Source: Methylococcaceae bacterium (GTDB lineage: Bacteria > Pseudomonadota > Gammaproteobacteria > Methylococcales > Methylomonadaceae). From it: a stretch of DNA of 21,332 nucleotides. Both the position numbers and the translations under genes were made by a program. This document shows, one piece after another, positions 1-7,733 of the stretch (position 1 is the first letter of the stretch; each line of letters starts with the position of its first letter). The stretch covers positions 1 through 21,332 of the forward strand of contig CANNLO010000044.1 in assembly GCA_947505055.1 (NCBI GenBank). Reading direction: 5' to 3'. A model generated the notes under the pieces. The model ran no database searches. It was given only the letters and a program-made list of their open reading frames with translations, and was not told where the DNA came from.

Positions 1-101
1 AATGTCGCTGATGTCTTTGGCCAATTGATCACGATCTACCGCCTGATAACTCTGTAAACTCAAAACGTACTGCCTTATTAATGATTAAAAGCTTCGCCCA
101 T

Positions 102-130
102 AAAAAAAGCCCTACATTCGCATGTAAGGC
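102..130 (-). terminator. Intrinsic terminator of the tRNA operon
   Basis: Read on the minus strand, a 9-bp stem (122-130 pairing with 109-117, one G-U pair) closes a GCGA tetraloop and is followed at once by seven T residues (108-102). It lies 12 bases past the 3' end of tRNA-Asn, so it should end the two-tRNA transcript. Confidence 0.85.
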
Positions 131-141
131 TTTCTCTTATT

Positions 142-217
142 TGGCTCCCCCGGACGGGCTCGAACCGCCGACCTAATGATTAACAGTCATCCGCTCTACC
201 GACTGAGCTACAGGGGA
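142..217 (-). tRNA. tRNA-Asn (anticodon GTT)
   Basis: The minus strand reads as a complete 76-nt cloverleaf with an encoded 3' CCA. The acceptor stem TCCCCTG pairs with CGGGGGA (last pair region contains a G-U), the D arm contains AGCTCAGTCGGTAGAGC, the anticodon loop CTGTTAA presents GTT, and the T loop is GTTCGAGCC. It is the second tRNA of a short operon, 17 bases behind tRNA-Arg and just ahead of an intrinsic terminator. Confidence 0.96.
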
Positions 218-234
218 ATAATTTTTTTCAGTTT

Positions 235-311
235 TGGTGCGCCTGGAGAGATTCGAACTCCCGACCGCTCGGTTCGTAGCCGAGTACTCTATCCAGCTGA
301 GCTACAGGCGC
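235..311 (-). tRNA. tRNA-Arg (anticodon ACG)
   Basis: The minus strand folds as a 77-nt tRNA with an encoded CCA. The acceptor stem GCGCCTG pairs exactly with CAGGCGC, the D arm and anticodon arm closely match the classic bacterial tRNA-Arg(ACG), and the anticodon loop is CTACGAA. In bacteria the A34 of this anticodon is normally deaminated to inosine by TadA, so it reads CGU, CGC and CGA codons. It is the first tRNA behind a strong promoter. Confidence 0.96.
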
Positions 312-326
312 CTTGCTGAGACACAT

Positions 327-355
327 ATTATGCTTTTTACCACTATCACTGTCAA
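327..355 (-). promoter_or_regulatory. Sigma-70 promoter for the tRNA-Arg/tRNA-Asn operon
   Basis: On the minus strand a perfect -35 TTGACA (355-350) is followed by a 17-bp spacer and a -10 CATAAT (332-327), one mismatch from consensus. Transcription should begin around 320, a few bases before the tRNA-Arg 5' end at 311. Spacing and match quality suit a stable-RNA promoter. Confidence 0.85.
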
Positions 356-564
356 CCCTAAATTTAATATTTATTAAATATCTCATGCCAGATAGTTGTA
401 GTTACAGATCAGAAACCCATGTACTTGTAGAGCATTATAAACTATCCCCATACCATCAATAGATCCTACAAAATTTACCGCCTGCTGCAATATTGCTGTT
501 GATACTGATCAATTCTGATACCAATACTGCTACCTTAAACATTATTAATCATTTTATAACCGTC

Positions 565-758
565 ATGAAAACAAAAGCATTCAAAGAACGGTTAAGTGGT
601 TTTGATGAATTAACATCCCGTCAGCGTCAAGCCCTACTCAGCCAGTTGGGACCAGTGGCGATCCAAAAAACCGTAATAGTTGAATTAGAAAATTCAATTC
701 AATCAGACTGCCCTTATTGTCATAGCCAAAAGATAGGTCGTTGGGGGTATCAATCAAG
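565..758 (+). pseudogene. IS1595-type transposase, 5' remnant
   Basis: From the ATG at 565 the protein begins MKTKAFKERLSGFDELTSRQ and runs into a zinc-ribbon half, CPYCHSQKIGRWGYQS, the layout at the start of IS1595-family transposases. In the family this is followed by a GLQRYRC-like second zinc-ribbon half and then the DDE-type catalytic domain. Here homology stops after about 64 residues and the frame closes with an arbitrary RL-stop at 763-765. The frame is open further upstream to 493, but those residues do not look like the family. The next sequence belongs to a different transposase, so this is a broken remnant with no catalytic residues. The family call rests on recall of the N-terminal pattern. 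Confidence 0.75.
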
Positions 759-1160
759 ACTCTAGCGGTTACGTTGGATTTTCGTACCATTAAAACTCAT
801 ATGGACATGGAGATGCTACGTTGTAAAACACCAGAAATGGTAAAAAAGGAAATTGCGGTGCATTTGCTGGCTTACAATATTATCCGGGGCAATCTGGCTC
901 AGTCCGCTGTATTGCATGATAAAATTCCGCGTCAGCTTAGTTTTAAGTCGACGACACAACTGGTCAGTCAAGCGAGTAAACAAATAGCTGTACTGGACGT
1001 CAAAGAGCTAACCTATGCGTTATTGTCTTTATTGAAGGCAATAGCTTCGACCGTAATAGGTCTGCAAAAAAGAAAAAATCAGCCTCCTGCCATCAAGAGA
1101 CGACCCAAGCCTTTTCCTTTATTCACTACTCCCAGGTACGAAGCTTGTTTAAATACATGA
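759..1160 (+). pseudogene. IS4-family transposase, 3' remnant
   Basis: The frame ending at 1160 encodes LDFRTIKTHMDMEMLRCKTP followed by EMVKKEIAVHLLAYNIIRG, the C-terminal hallmark of IS4-family DDE transposases, including the glutamate-containing helix. It ends with KRRPKPFPLFTTPR, also typical of these C-termini. The N-terminal two thirds with the first two catalytic aspartates are missing. The piece starts right where the IS1595-type remnant ends, in a different frame, so it has no start codon of its own that makes sense. It is non-functional. I could not recognise terminal inverted repeats or target duplications on either side. Confidence 0.8.
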
Positions 1161-1301
1161 ATTATATTGAGTTATTTTAATGTAGCAGTATTGAATTCTG
1201 ACACTATCGATATTTGATAACGAACACTTACTGCCCTGTTTTCCGATGTAGGCTACAATCGATTATAATATTTGCTTGTTTCACTTAAAAATTTAAGAAC
1301 C

Positions 1302-2945
1302 TTGTATAACCAATATTTTCATTTTAGTGAGCTGCCGTTTTCAATAGCGACTGACCCCCACTTTATATATATGAGCCCTCGTCATCAAGAGGGCCTGGCA
1401 CACCTATTGTATGGCATAAATTTCGCTGGCGGCTTTGTTGCTTTAACGGGTGAAGTAGGCACCGGAAAAACGACACTTTGCCGTTACCTGTTACAAGAAA
1501 TACCTGAAAATATTGAAATAGCACTTATTTATAATTCAAAGCTAAACGCCGAAGAATTATTGGCAACAATCTGCGATGAATTGGGAATTCATTATGATAA
1601 AAACCATCAATCTTTAAAAAACCTGATTGATCTGTTAAATCAACATCTGCTTATGGCTCACGCCAACGGCAAACGTACAGTTTTATTGATCGATGAAGCA
1701 CAAAACTTAAGCATGGAAGTGTTGGAACAAATTCGATTGTTAACCAACCTGGAAACCAGTAAAGCCAAACTACTGCAGATTATTCTGGTCGGCCAACCCG
1801 AATTAAAAGTATTACTTAATCGTCAAGACTTGCGTCAACTAAATCAGCGCATTACCGCCCGTTACCATCTTTTACCACTATCACTCGAAGAAACGAGCGC
1901 TTATATAAGGCATCGACTCATCGTTTGCAATGGTAATCCTGATTTATTCAAACAAAGCGCAATACGTAAAATCTATAAACTTTCAGGAGGCATACCTCGA
2001 GTCGTTAACATCCTCTGCGATCGGGCCTTGCTGGGAGCCTATTCAACAAACGCCACAATGATAACGCCTGCAATCATTGGCCTTGCTGCCAATGAAACAC
2101 TAACCTCTGTCGGCAAAAAACACTCACATCTACCCTTATTGTTGGGAATACTTTTATCGGCCAGCATTGCGGCTGGCATTTATCACGGAAAATACTGGTA
2201 CCCTTCAAAACTACAAGTCTATACAAATCCAACAATACCAGACACGCCTATAAAGCCAGAAATCATCAAGCAGGCTGAACAACAAATACCACCGCCTGTC
2301 GAAAATACGATTGTAACACCTGCTGCAAAAACTAAATCACTTCATGAATGGATCAACAATCCCGATTACACATTAAGCAATGCTTTAATCAGCGCCTTAA
2401 AATTATGGGGTAAACCTATACCTGAGAATAATCAGGTTGATTGTCGCTATATAGAAACAGTTGGATTACATTGTGTTTTTGGCAAGGCCAACTTGAAAGA
2501 CTTACTGGCCATGAATCGTCCAGCTATTATAGAGTTCTATTCGACAAGCAAACAAATGCCTCTCGCCTTGCTTACCGGAATGGGAGAAAATAATTCCATA
2601 ATATATTTTAATGACATGTCTTTTCCTGCTGCCGATGTTCTGAAGGAATGGAATGGCTATTATTTAAAACTGGAACCCGCTTCAATTCCAAATGTAAAGC
2701 TGATCTATCCTCATCAAACCTCAGATGAAATTTTAACCTTAAGGCACTTGTTAACCCATATCGACGGTATTAATGAAGTCACAGATAAACCTCGTTTTTA
2801 TGATGATCATTTGGTCGCGCGGGTAAAAAAATTTCAGCGTGACCACCAATTACCAGAAGACGGTAAAGTGGGTAGCAAAACAATGTATTATCTGAGAAAC
2901 ATCGAACTCACAGCTAATTTTCCACATTTAAAAATAGTCGATTGA
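1302..2945 (+). CDS. gspA: ExeA/GspA-type ATPase for secretin assembly
   Basis: Predicted inner-membrane AAA+ ATPase that works with GspB to help the type II secretion secretin cross the peptidoglycan (role known for Aeromonas ExeAB). From the chosen start the protein is 547 residues. It begins MYNQYFHFSELPFSIATDP, the usual family opening, with Walker A GEVGTGKTT at 50-58 and Walker B LLIDEAQ further on. A hydrophobic segment lies near 275-295, followed by a C39-peptidase-like periplasmic region and a C-terminal peptidoglycan-binding domain (about 475-540, with FQRDHQLPEDGKVG). I chose TTG 1302 because family homology begins there. An upstream TTG at 1272 would add ten unconvincing residues, and neither start has a strong ribosome binding site. 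Its stop overlaps the region just before gspB, so the two are co-expressed. Confidence 0.85.
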   Translation: MYNQYFHFSELPFSIATDPHFIYMSPRHQEGLAHLLYGINFAGGFVALTGEVGTGKTTLCRYLLQEIPENIEIALIYNSKLNAEELLATICDELGIHYDKNHQSLKNLIDLLNQHLLMAHANGKRTVLLIDEAQNLSMEVLEQIRLLTNLETSKAKLLQIILVGQPELKVLLNRQDLRQLNQRITARYHLLPLSLEETSAYIRHRLIVCNGNPDLFKQSAIRKIYKLSGGIPRVVNILCDRALLGAYSTNATMITPAIIGLAANETLTSVGKKHSHLPLLLGILLSASIAAGIYHGKYWYPSKLQVYTNPTIPDTPIKPEIIKQAEQQIPPPVENTIVTPAAKTKSLHEWINNPDYTLSNALISALKLWGKPIPENNQVDCRYIETVGLHCVFGKANLKDLLAMNRPAIIEFYSTSKQMPLALLTGMGENNSIIYFNDMSFPAADVLKEWNGYYLKLEPASIPNVKLIYPHQTSDEILTLRHLLTHIDGINEVTDKPRFYDDHLVARVKKFQRDHQLPEDGKVGSKTMYYLRNIELTANFPHLKIVD

Positions 2946-2947
2946 TC

Positions 2948-3727
2948 ATGTCTTTTATACTAAATGCCTTACGCAAATCAGAACAAGAAAGACGACAGCT
3001 TGAATCTGAGACTTTAACTGACAGAATCCTTCCCGCACAACCGATACAAAAGCGTAATAAAACATCTGTTTTCCTGGCTTTACTTATCCTTGGCAATGTC
3101 TTTATTATTGCTGGCATCGTCTGGTTTTTTCAAAAAAACTCGACATCTAAACCGGACATCACAATCTCAGCCCCTACCCTGACTACACAAGAAAAAAAGA
3201 GCAAACCGAAAACCATTGCAAAGCTTTCTGAAACCGAAAAACCAACTCATAAAGTGGAACCAAATTCAACATCAATTGCGAACTTCATTGATGAGCAAAA
3301 GCCTGCTCCAACAGCCGCACCCATACCGGCAAAACCAATCATTGAAAAAAACACGGTCACTGCCACGCCAAAACCAGCTCCAGTTACTCCTAAACCTGCA
3401 CCTACTATTCAAGCTCAAGCCCCAATACCCACTCAAAGTGTTACTGTCGCCAAAACAGTTGAACCGGGACCTGAAGAAATTGTAGCCATTAAAAGTGACA
3501 TTCCTTTTTTAAGCGAATTGCCAATTGAGTTTCGTAAGTCAGTACCAAAATTAAATATCAACGTATTTGTCTATTCACAACATCCTGAAGACCGTTTTGT
3601 AATGATTGATATGGTCAAATACAAACCAGGCCAGCAAATAAAAGACACCTTATTATTAAAAGAAATTCTCCCTGTCAGCATGGTGATTGTTTACCAGAAC
3701 CAGGAATTCCAGATTGAGCGCCCCTAA
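2948..3727 (+). CDS. gspB: GspB-type secretin assembly factor
   Basis: A 259-residue bitopic inner-membrane protein, the partner of GspA. It begins MSFILNALRKSEQERRQ, the signature cytoplasmic tail of GspB/ExeB. One membrane segment follows at about 40-61, then a long Pro/Lys/Thr-rich periplasmic linker (roughly 75-170) that could span peptidoglycan, and a C-terminal T2SSB-like domain of about 60 residues (from SDIPFLSELP to the end). The ATG lies two bases after the gspA stop codon. An overlapping TTG at 2942 is possible but would add only two residues. The domain order matches the family; the linker composition is low-complexity and is expected to diverge fast. Confidence 0.82.
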   Translation: MSFILNALRKSEQERRQLESETLTDRILPAQPIQKRNKTSVFLALLILGNVFIIAGIVWFFQKNSTSKPDITISAPTLTTQEKKSKPKTIAKLSETEKPTHKVEPNSTSIANFIDEQKPAPTAAPIPAKPIIEKNTVTATPKPAPVTPKPAPTIQAQAPIPTQSVTVAKTVEPGPEEIVAIKSDIPFLSELPIEFRKSVPKLNINVFVYSQHPEDRFVMIDMVKYKPGQQIKDTLLLKEILPVSMVIVYQNQEFQIERP

Positions 3728-3781
3728 CAACTTTTCTGACTTGAAACCTAAGCCATAATCCTAAATGAATCAGGAACCCCA

Positions 3782-4558
3782 ATGAATAAACTTTTGATAT
3801 TGCTTTTTTTAACTCTGCTCAATGTAAGTATCCTTGCCGCAGATACAATTATTGAAGTGATTCCTTTAGCCAATCGTCCTGCCTCTGAGATAATGCCATT
3901 AATCGCTCCACTTATTGACAATAATACTCAACTTGTCGACAACGGCTCTAATCTTCTACTCAAAACCACACCTGGCCGATTGGCTGAAATTAAGTCAATC
4001 ATCAAACAATTAGATGTTCGACAAAACAACCTGCTCATCTCTATCATTCAAAGCAATCAAACAAATGCAGATGAACTTAATGCAACGAACAGAGTTCAAG
4101 TGAACATGCCTGACGATGTTCCTTCAAATACTAGCGGCACAATTTATGGTCATGTTTATCAGACTCAAGATAAAAGCACAGACCAGAATATCCAGTCTAT
4201 TCGGACATTGGAAGGCGTTCCGGCACGAATTAAAACAGGCAACGCTTACCCAAAACAGAATTTTTCAGCCTATGGCTATCCAACCAACACCGAATATACC
4301 GAAGCAACTACCGGCTTTGAAGTAACTCCACGCCTGATCGGACAACAAGTCATTCTGACCGTGGCGCCCTGGTCGGACAAAATGAACGGACGTGGACAAA
4401 TCGAAACTCAAAACGCGCAAGCCACCCTGAGAATTAATCTTGGCACCTGGGTTGAACTCGGGGGTGTTAACGAAAACAGTAGCAACGCTTTTGCTAACAC
4501 ACGTCAAATCGACAAAAATCAAATGCACATTTTAGTTAAAGTCGACCGAATAAATTAA
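3782..4558 (+). CDS. Short secretin-like exported protein
   Basis: The 258-residue protein starts with a signal peptide (hydrophobic core at 4-18, likely cleavage after the Ala pair at 19-20). Next comes a secretin N-domain-like (NolW-like) module at about 22-85, with the repeated pattern IPLANRPASEIMPLIAPLI and ...LLKTTPGRLAEIKSIIKQLD. The second half contains beta-strand segments resembling part of a secretin core, such as GFEVTPRLIGQQVILTVAPW. True secretins are usually 500-700 residues, so this one cannot form a normal gated pore. A good ribosome binding site (AGGA, eight bases upstream) supports the ATG. It sits 54 bases behind gspB, so a role in the same secretin-assembly module is likely but inferred. 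Exact function unknown. Confidence 0.7.
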   Translation: MNKLLILLFLTLLNVSILAADTIIEVIPLANRPASEIMPLIAPLIDNNTQLVDNGSNLLLKTTPGRLAEIKSIIKQLDVRQNNLLISIIQSNQTNADELNATNRVQVNMPDDVPSNTSGTIYGHVYQTQDKSTDQNIQSIRTLEGVPARIKTGNAYPKQNFSAYGYPTNTEYTEATTGFEVTPRLIGQQVILTVAPWSDKMNGRGQIETQNAQATLRINLGTWVELGGVNENSSNAFANTRQIDKNQMHILVKVDRIN

Positions 4559-4637
4559 GGTTTTAAAAAATATCCCTTGGGTGTTTACTATGCGTCTAAC
4601 TGCAAACACTTTGATGCGCGGAGCAGGAAACATTTAG

Positions 4638-4665
4638 TTGTTAATTTTTAACATACCGTTATGCT
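4638..4665 (+). promoter_or_regulatory. Putative promoter with embedded palindrome upstream of arsM
   Basis: A weak sigma-70-like pair, TTGTTA (4638-4643) and TATGCT (4660-4665) with a 16-bp spacer, lies upstream of arsM. A perfect inverted repeat, TGTTAA-TTT-TTAACA (4639-4653), overlaps the -35 box and the spacer, which is where a repressor would act. Whether an ArsR-type or other regulator binds is unknown. The arsM ribosome binding site AGAGGA follows just before its ATG. Confidence 0.4.
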
Positions 4666-4697
4666 AAGCTTACAACTTGAAACACTAGAGGAAATCT

Positions 4698-5741
4698 ATG
4701 ACTCCCCTTATCGAAATCAGCGAATCCGTCCGTCATTATTATGGTCAGGTATTGCAATCCAGTAATGATCTGAAAACCAGCGCCTGTTGCAGCATTGACG
4801 CTATGCCTGAATACTTAAAATCCTTGCTATCCGGCTTGCATCCTGAAGTTCTGGAGCGCTTTTATGGTTGTGGCTCTCCACTGCCACCGGCTTTGCAAGG
4901 CAAAACCGTGCTGGATTTAGGCTGCGGTTCGGGTCGTGACTGCTATTTGTTATCGAAACTGGTTGGCCCGACAGGTCGGGTCATTGGTGTCGACATGACG
5001 CCGGAACAACTCGAAGTCGCTGTGCGCCATCGCGTCTGGCATGCCGAGCGCTTTGGCTATTCCAATATCGAATTTTTACATGGTCATATCGAGAACCTTG
5101 CCGCTATCGGCATTGAAGATAACAGTATTGATGTGGTGATCTCCAATTGCGTGATCAACCTGTCACCTGAAAAACCCAAAGTACTCGCAGAAATATTTCG
5201 GGTACTAAAACCGGGCGGTGAGTTTTACTTTTCAGACGTCTTCGCCGATCGCCGTATCCCTGCATTCTTACACCAAGATCCCGTTTTACTTGGTGAATGC
5301 CTGGGTGGCGCCTTGTATTGGGAAGACTTCCGACGAATTTTGCATGCGTTGGGTTGTCCCGATGTGCGCGTCACCAAACAGAACCCCATCAGTCTTAATG
5401 ATCTCGAAGTCGCAGCCAAAATCGGCATGGTTAAATTTAGCTCTGTCACAGTCAGCGCCTTTAAACTTCCCTTAGAAGACCGATGTGAAGATTACGGCCA
5501 AGTTGCTTGTTATCTCGGCACTATACCTGAGCATCTGCATACTTTTGATCTGGATGAGCATCATCACTTTGAAACCGGCCGTCCCTTGCGCGTCTGCGGC
5601 AATACCGCTGATATGTTATCCGCCAGTCGCTATGCCGAACATTTTCAGGTTGTTGGTGAAAAATCCCGCCATTTCGGCTTATTCGATTGCACTTCCGGAC
5701 CACAGACCAATTCTGCTGAAACTAGCGGATTATGTTGCTGA
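4698..5741 (+). CDS. arsM: Arsenite S-adenosylmethionine methyltransferase
   Basis: Cytosolic enzyme that moves methyl groups from SAM to trivalent arsenic. The 347-residue protein has SAM motif I VLDLGCGSGRDC at 71-82 and acidic D99 in the next strand. Cysteines C30, C58, C151 (in ISNCVINL) and C201 (in GECLGGALY) have spacings of 28, 93 and 50, which parallel the four arsenic-relevant cysteines of characterised ArsM enzymes. The C-terminal extension ends in a Cys-Cys pair, often seen in this family and a possible extra metalloid ligand. A strong AGAGGA site precedes the ATG. It is the first gene of a five-gene plus-strand run devoted to arsenosugar synthesis, where methylated arsenic is the presumed substrate for ArsS. 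Confidence 0.95.
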   Translation: MTPLIEISESVRHYYGQVLQSSNDLKTSACCSIDAMPEYLKSLLSGLHPEVLERFYGCGSPLPPALQGKTVLDLGCGSGRDCYLLSKLVGPTGRVIGVDMTPEQLEVAVRHRVWHAERFGYSNIEFLHGHIENLAAIGIEDNSIDVVISNCVINLSPEKPKVLAEIFRVLKPGGEFYFSDVFADRRIPAFLHQDPVLLGECLGGALYWEDFRRILHALGCPDVRVTKQNPISLNDLEVAAKIGMVKFSSVTVSAFKLPLEDRCEDYGQVACYLGTIPEHLHTFDLDEHHHFETGRPLRVCGNTADMLSASRYAEHFQVVGEKSRHFGLFDCTSGPQTNSAETSGLCC

Positions 5742-5777
5742 GCAATCTTCTAAGTTCCACATAAAATAAAGCTCCGT

Positions 5778-5999
5778 ATGTCCACCGTTATTTTGAAATC
5801 TACTTTGGTCTGTCCGTTATGTGGTTATAGCAAAACCGAACAAATGCCTACTGATGCATGTCTTTGGTTTTATGAATGCGAAGGCTGTCATAGCCTTTTA
5901 AAACCCACTTCCGGCGATTGCTGTGTGTTTTGTTCCTATGGCAACGTCCCATGTCCACCAATTCAGTTACATGGCAAAAAATCGGCTTGTTGCAAATAA
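5778..5999 (+). CDS. GDCCVxC-domain small cysteine-rich protein
   Basis: A 73-residue protein with ten cysteines: a CPLCG knuckle (12-15), CEGC (34-37), the GDCCVFCSYG motif, a PCPPIQ segment, and a C-terminal ACCK. It matches the small family named after the GDCCVxC motif, some members of which use selenocysteine. Here all these codons are TGC or TGT, so this is the cysteine form. The fold is probably a zinc ribbon; biochemical function is not established. It lies between arsM (36 bases upstream) and arsS, so a role in handling thiol-bound metalloid or as a redox or metal accessory to arsenic chemistry is plausible but inferred. The ATG lacks a clear ribosome binding site, which may mean translation coupled to arsM. 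Confidence 0.8.
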   Translation: MSTVILKSTLVCPLCGYSKTEQMPTDACLWFYECEGCHSLLKPTSGDCCVFCSYGNVPCPPIQLHGKKSACCK

Positions 6000-6070
6000 C
6001 CTATATTGATAATAACAGCGGACAGGTTAACGCTTTTTACGGCGACATCTGGTTTTCCAGGAATTAAATC

Positions 6071-7030
6071 ATGCATGACACTCAACATCTACTAGCAGGC
6101 AGCGACTTTCCGGCTATTTTTCGCAAACATCTTGAAATCCTGCAAGTCAATCTGGGCTATCTTTGTAACCTGAGTTGCCTACATTGCCATGTCAACGCTG
6201 GCCCCAAGCGTACCGAAATGATGAGTCTGAACACAATTGAACAGATACTGGCTTTGGCTGAAGCGACCAATATCCATACTATGGACTTAACCGGCGGCGC
6301 TCCGGAAATGCACCCAAATTTTCAGTACCTTGTAAAAGCTGCACGAAACCTTGGAATCAAGGTTATCGACCGGTGCAATCTGACCATTTTGGAAGACCCT
6401 CGCTATAAGAGTTTGGCAGAATTTCTGGCCGACCAGCAAGTGGAAATCATCGCCTCACTCCCCTGTTATCTGGAAGAAAACGTCGACAATCAACGCGGCA
6501 AAGGTGTATTTAAGGATAGCCTTAGCGCATTGAAGCGCCTTAACCAATTAGGTTATAGTCAGCCCGGCAGTCCGTTGCAACTTAATCTGGTTTTCAACCC
6601 ACAATACGCCGTATTGCCGCCTGACCAACAAAGCCTGGAACAAGCTTACAAATTGCATTTGCAGGAACACTACGGCATCGTCTTCAATCAGCTTTATGCG
6701 ATTGCCAACATGCCAATCAAGCGTTTTGGCAGTATGCTCGTTACGCAAGGGAGATTTGACGAATACCTTAACTTATTGCGCGATAGTTATCGCGAGGAAA
6801 ACCTGGCTCAACTGATGTGCCTGAATACGCTGAGTATCGATTGGCAGGGTTTTGTTTATGATTGCGACTTTAACCAGATGCTGAACATGTCGCTGGGAGC
6901 TGTGGACAAATCGGGGGTTCATATCACCGAGATACCACTTCAAGCCTTAAGCGGAGCCAAGATCGCTACAGCTGCGCACTGCTATGGCTGTACCGCTGGC
7001 CAAGGCAGTAGTTGCGGTGGTGCTTTATAG
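6071..7030 (+). CDS. arsS: Arsenosugar biosynthesis radical SAM protein ArsS
   Basis: Radical S-adenosylmethionine enzyme proposed to attach the 5'-deoxyadenosyl group of SAM to dimethylarsinous acid, the committed step to arsenosugars. The 319-residue protein has the [4Fe-4S] motif C32xxxC36xxC39, the TGGAPEM SAM-contacting segment at about 79-85, and a DUF3641-type C-terminal part ending with cysteines C304, C307 and C315 in CYGCTAGQGSSCGG, probably additional cluster or substrate ligands. Length and domain order fit the family. A ribosome binding site AGGA precedes the ATG by nine bases. Its stop codon touches the start of the next gene, indicating tight translational coupling. Confidence 0.93.
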   Translation: MHDTQHLLAGSDFPAIFRKHLEILQVNLGYLCNLSCLHCHVNAGPKRTEMMSLNTIEQILALAEATNIHTMDLTGGAPEMHPNFQYLVKAARNLGIKVIDRCNLTILEDPRYKSLAEFLADQQVEIIASLPCYLEENVDNQRGKGVFKDSLSALKRLNQLGYSQPGSPLQLNLVFNPQYAVLPPDQQSLEQAYKLHLQEHYGIVFNQLYAIANMPIKRFGSMLVTQGRFDEYLNLLRDSYREENLAQLMCLNTLSIDWQGFVYDCDFNQMLNMSLGAVDKSGVHITEIPLQALSGAKIATAAHCYGCTAGQGSSCGGAL

Positions 7031-7714
7031 ATGAAACCGCAATTAAGCATTATCATCCCTGTCGTCAACGAGGCAGGACATCTTGCTGACAGACTGCAAG
7101 CCTTGCAAGCGTTAAGGGATCTTTGCCAATTGCTCTTGGTCGATGGCGAAAGTAATGACGATAGCGCAAAAATCGCCAAACCGCTGGTTGATCAAGTCTT
7201 ATTCAGTCCTCGTGGCCGAGCTCGGCAAATGAATTTGGGTGCATCTCAAACGCATGCTGAAATATTGCTATTTTTACATGCTGACACGCATTTGCCGAAA
7301 GACGCCATAAATCAGATCATTGAGGCGGCTGCCCAAGGCTACCATTGGGGGCGGTTTGATGTCAGTTTCGACAGTCCTCAGGCTATTTTTAAGTTGATAG
7401 CCTTTATGATGAACTGGCGTTCGCGATTGACCGGCATCGCGACCGGTGACCAGGCCTTGTTCATGACTCGCCAGGCCTTTAATGCGGTTAACGGGTTTCC
7501 GGATATCGCGCTGATGGAAGATATTACTATTTGCTCCAGTTTAAAAAAACTCGGTAACCCTTGCTGTTTGAGATCCAAAGTCGTCACCTCGGCGCGGCGC
7601 TGGCAAGAACAGGGAATAATCAAGACTATCTTGCTGATGTGGTGGCTGCGACTTCGATACTTTTTAGGCGTCAATCCTTCAGACTTGTTGCTTCATTATT
7701 ACCGAAGACCCTGA
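7031..7714 (+). CDS. TIGR04283-type arsenosugar glycosyltransferase
   Basis: A 227-residue GT2-like (GT-A fold) glycosyltransferase. The start MKPQLSIIIPVVNEAGHL is the nucleotide-sugar binding strand of the fold. The family-specific segment RGRARQMNLGA follows, then the DxD-like HADTHLP, and the acceptor-side GDQALFM and LMEDI motifs. A hydrophobic stretch near the end (ILLMWWLRLRYFLG) suggests membrane association. The gene begins directly after the arsS stop codon. In the families named for arsenosugar clusters it appears with a TIGR04282 partner, as here. The actual sugar donor and product have not been shown by the sequence. Confidence 0.9.
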   Translation: MKPQLSIIIPVVNEAGHLADRLQALQALRDLCQLLLVDGESNDDSAKIAKPLVDQVLFSPRGRARQMNLGASQTHAEILLFLHADTHLPKDAINQIIEAAAQGYHWGRFDVSFDSPQAIFKLIAFMMNWRSRLTGIATGDQALFMTRQAFNAVNGFPDIALMEDITICSSLKKLGNPCCLRSKVVTSARRWQEQGIIKTILLMWWLRLRYFLGVNPSDLLLHYYRRP

Positions 7715-7733
7715 TGTTTTTTTTCCTTCAGCC

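Noticed and set aside
1..90. Possible gene end at the left edge: a plus-strand frame ending with a stop at 55-57, and a minus-strand frame open from about 85 to 1
   Set aside because: Both are short and mutually exclusive, and neither peptide resembles a protein I recognise. The minus-strand one lacks a good start and follows the tRNA terminator. An adjacent integrase cannot be supported.
142..217. tRNA-Asn 3' end as a phage or island attachment site
   Set aside because: I found no second copy of the tRNA 3' end in the window and no integrase gene.
3216..3485. Out-of-frame open frame inside gspB rich in Leu, Lys and Gln
   Set aside because: It results from the low-complexity Pro/Lys linker of GspB read in another frame, with no start signal or family similarity.
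5225..5449. Minus-strand open frame opposite arsM
   Set aside because: Antisense shadow of a well-supported gene, with no recognisable domain.
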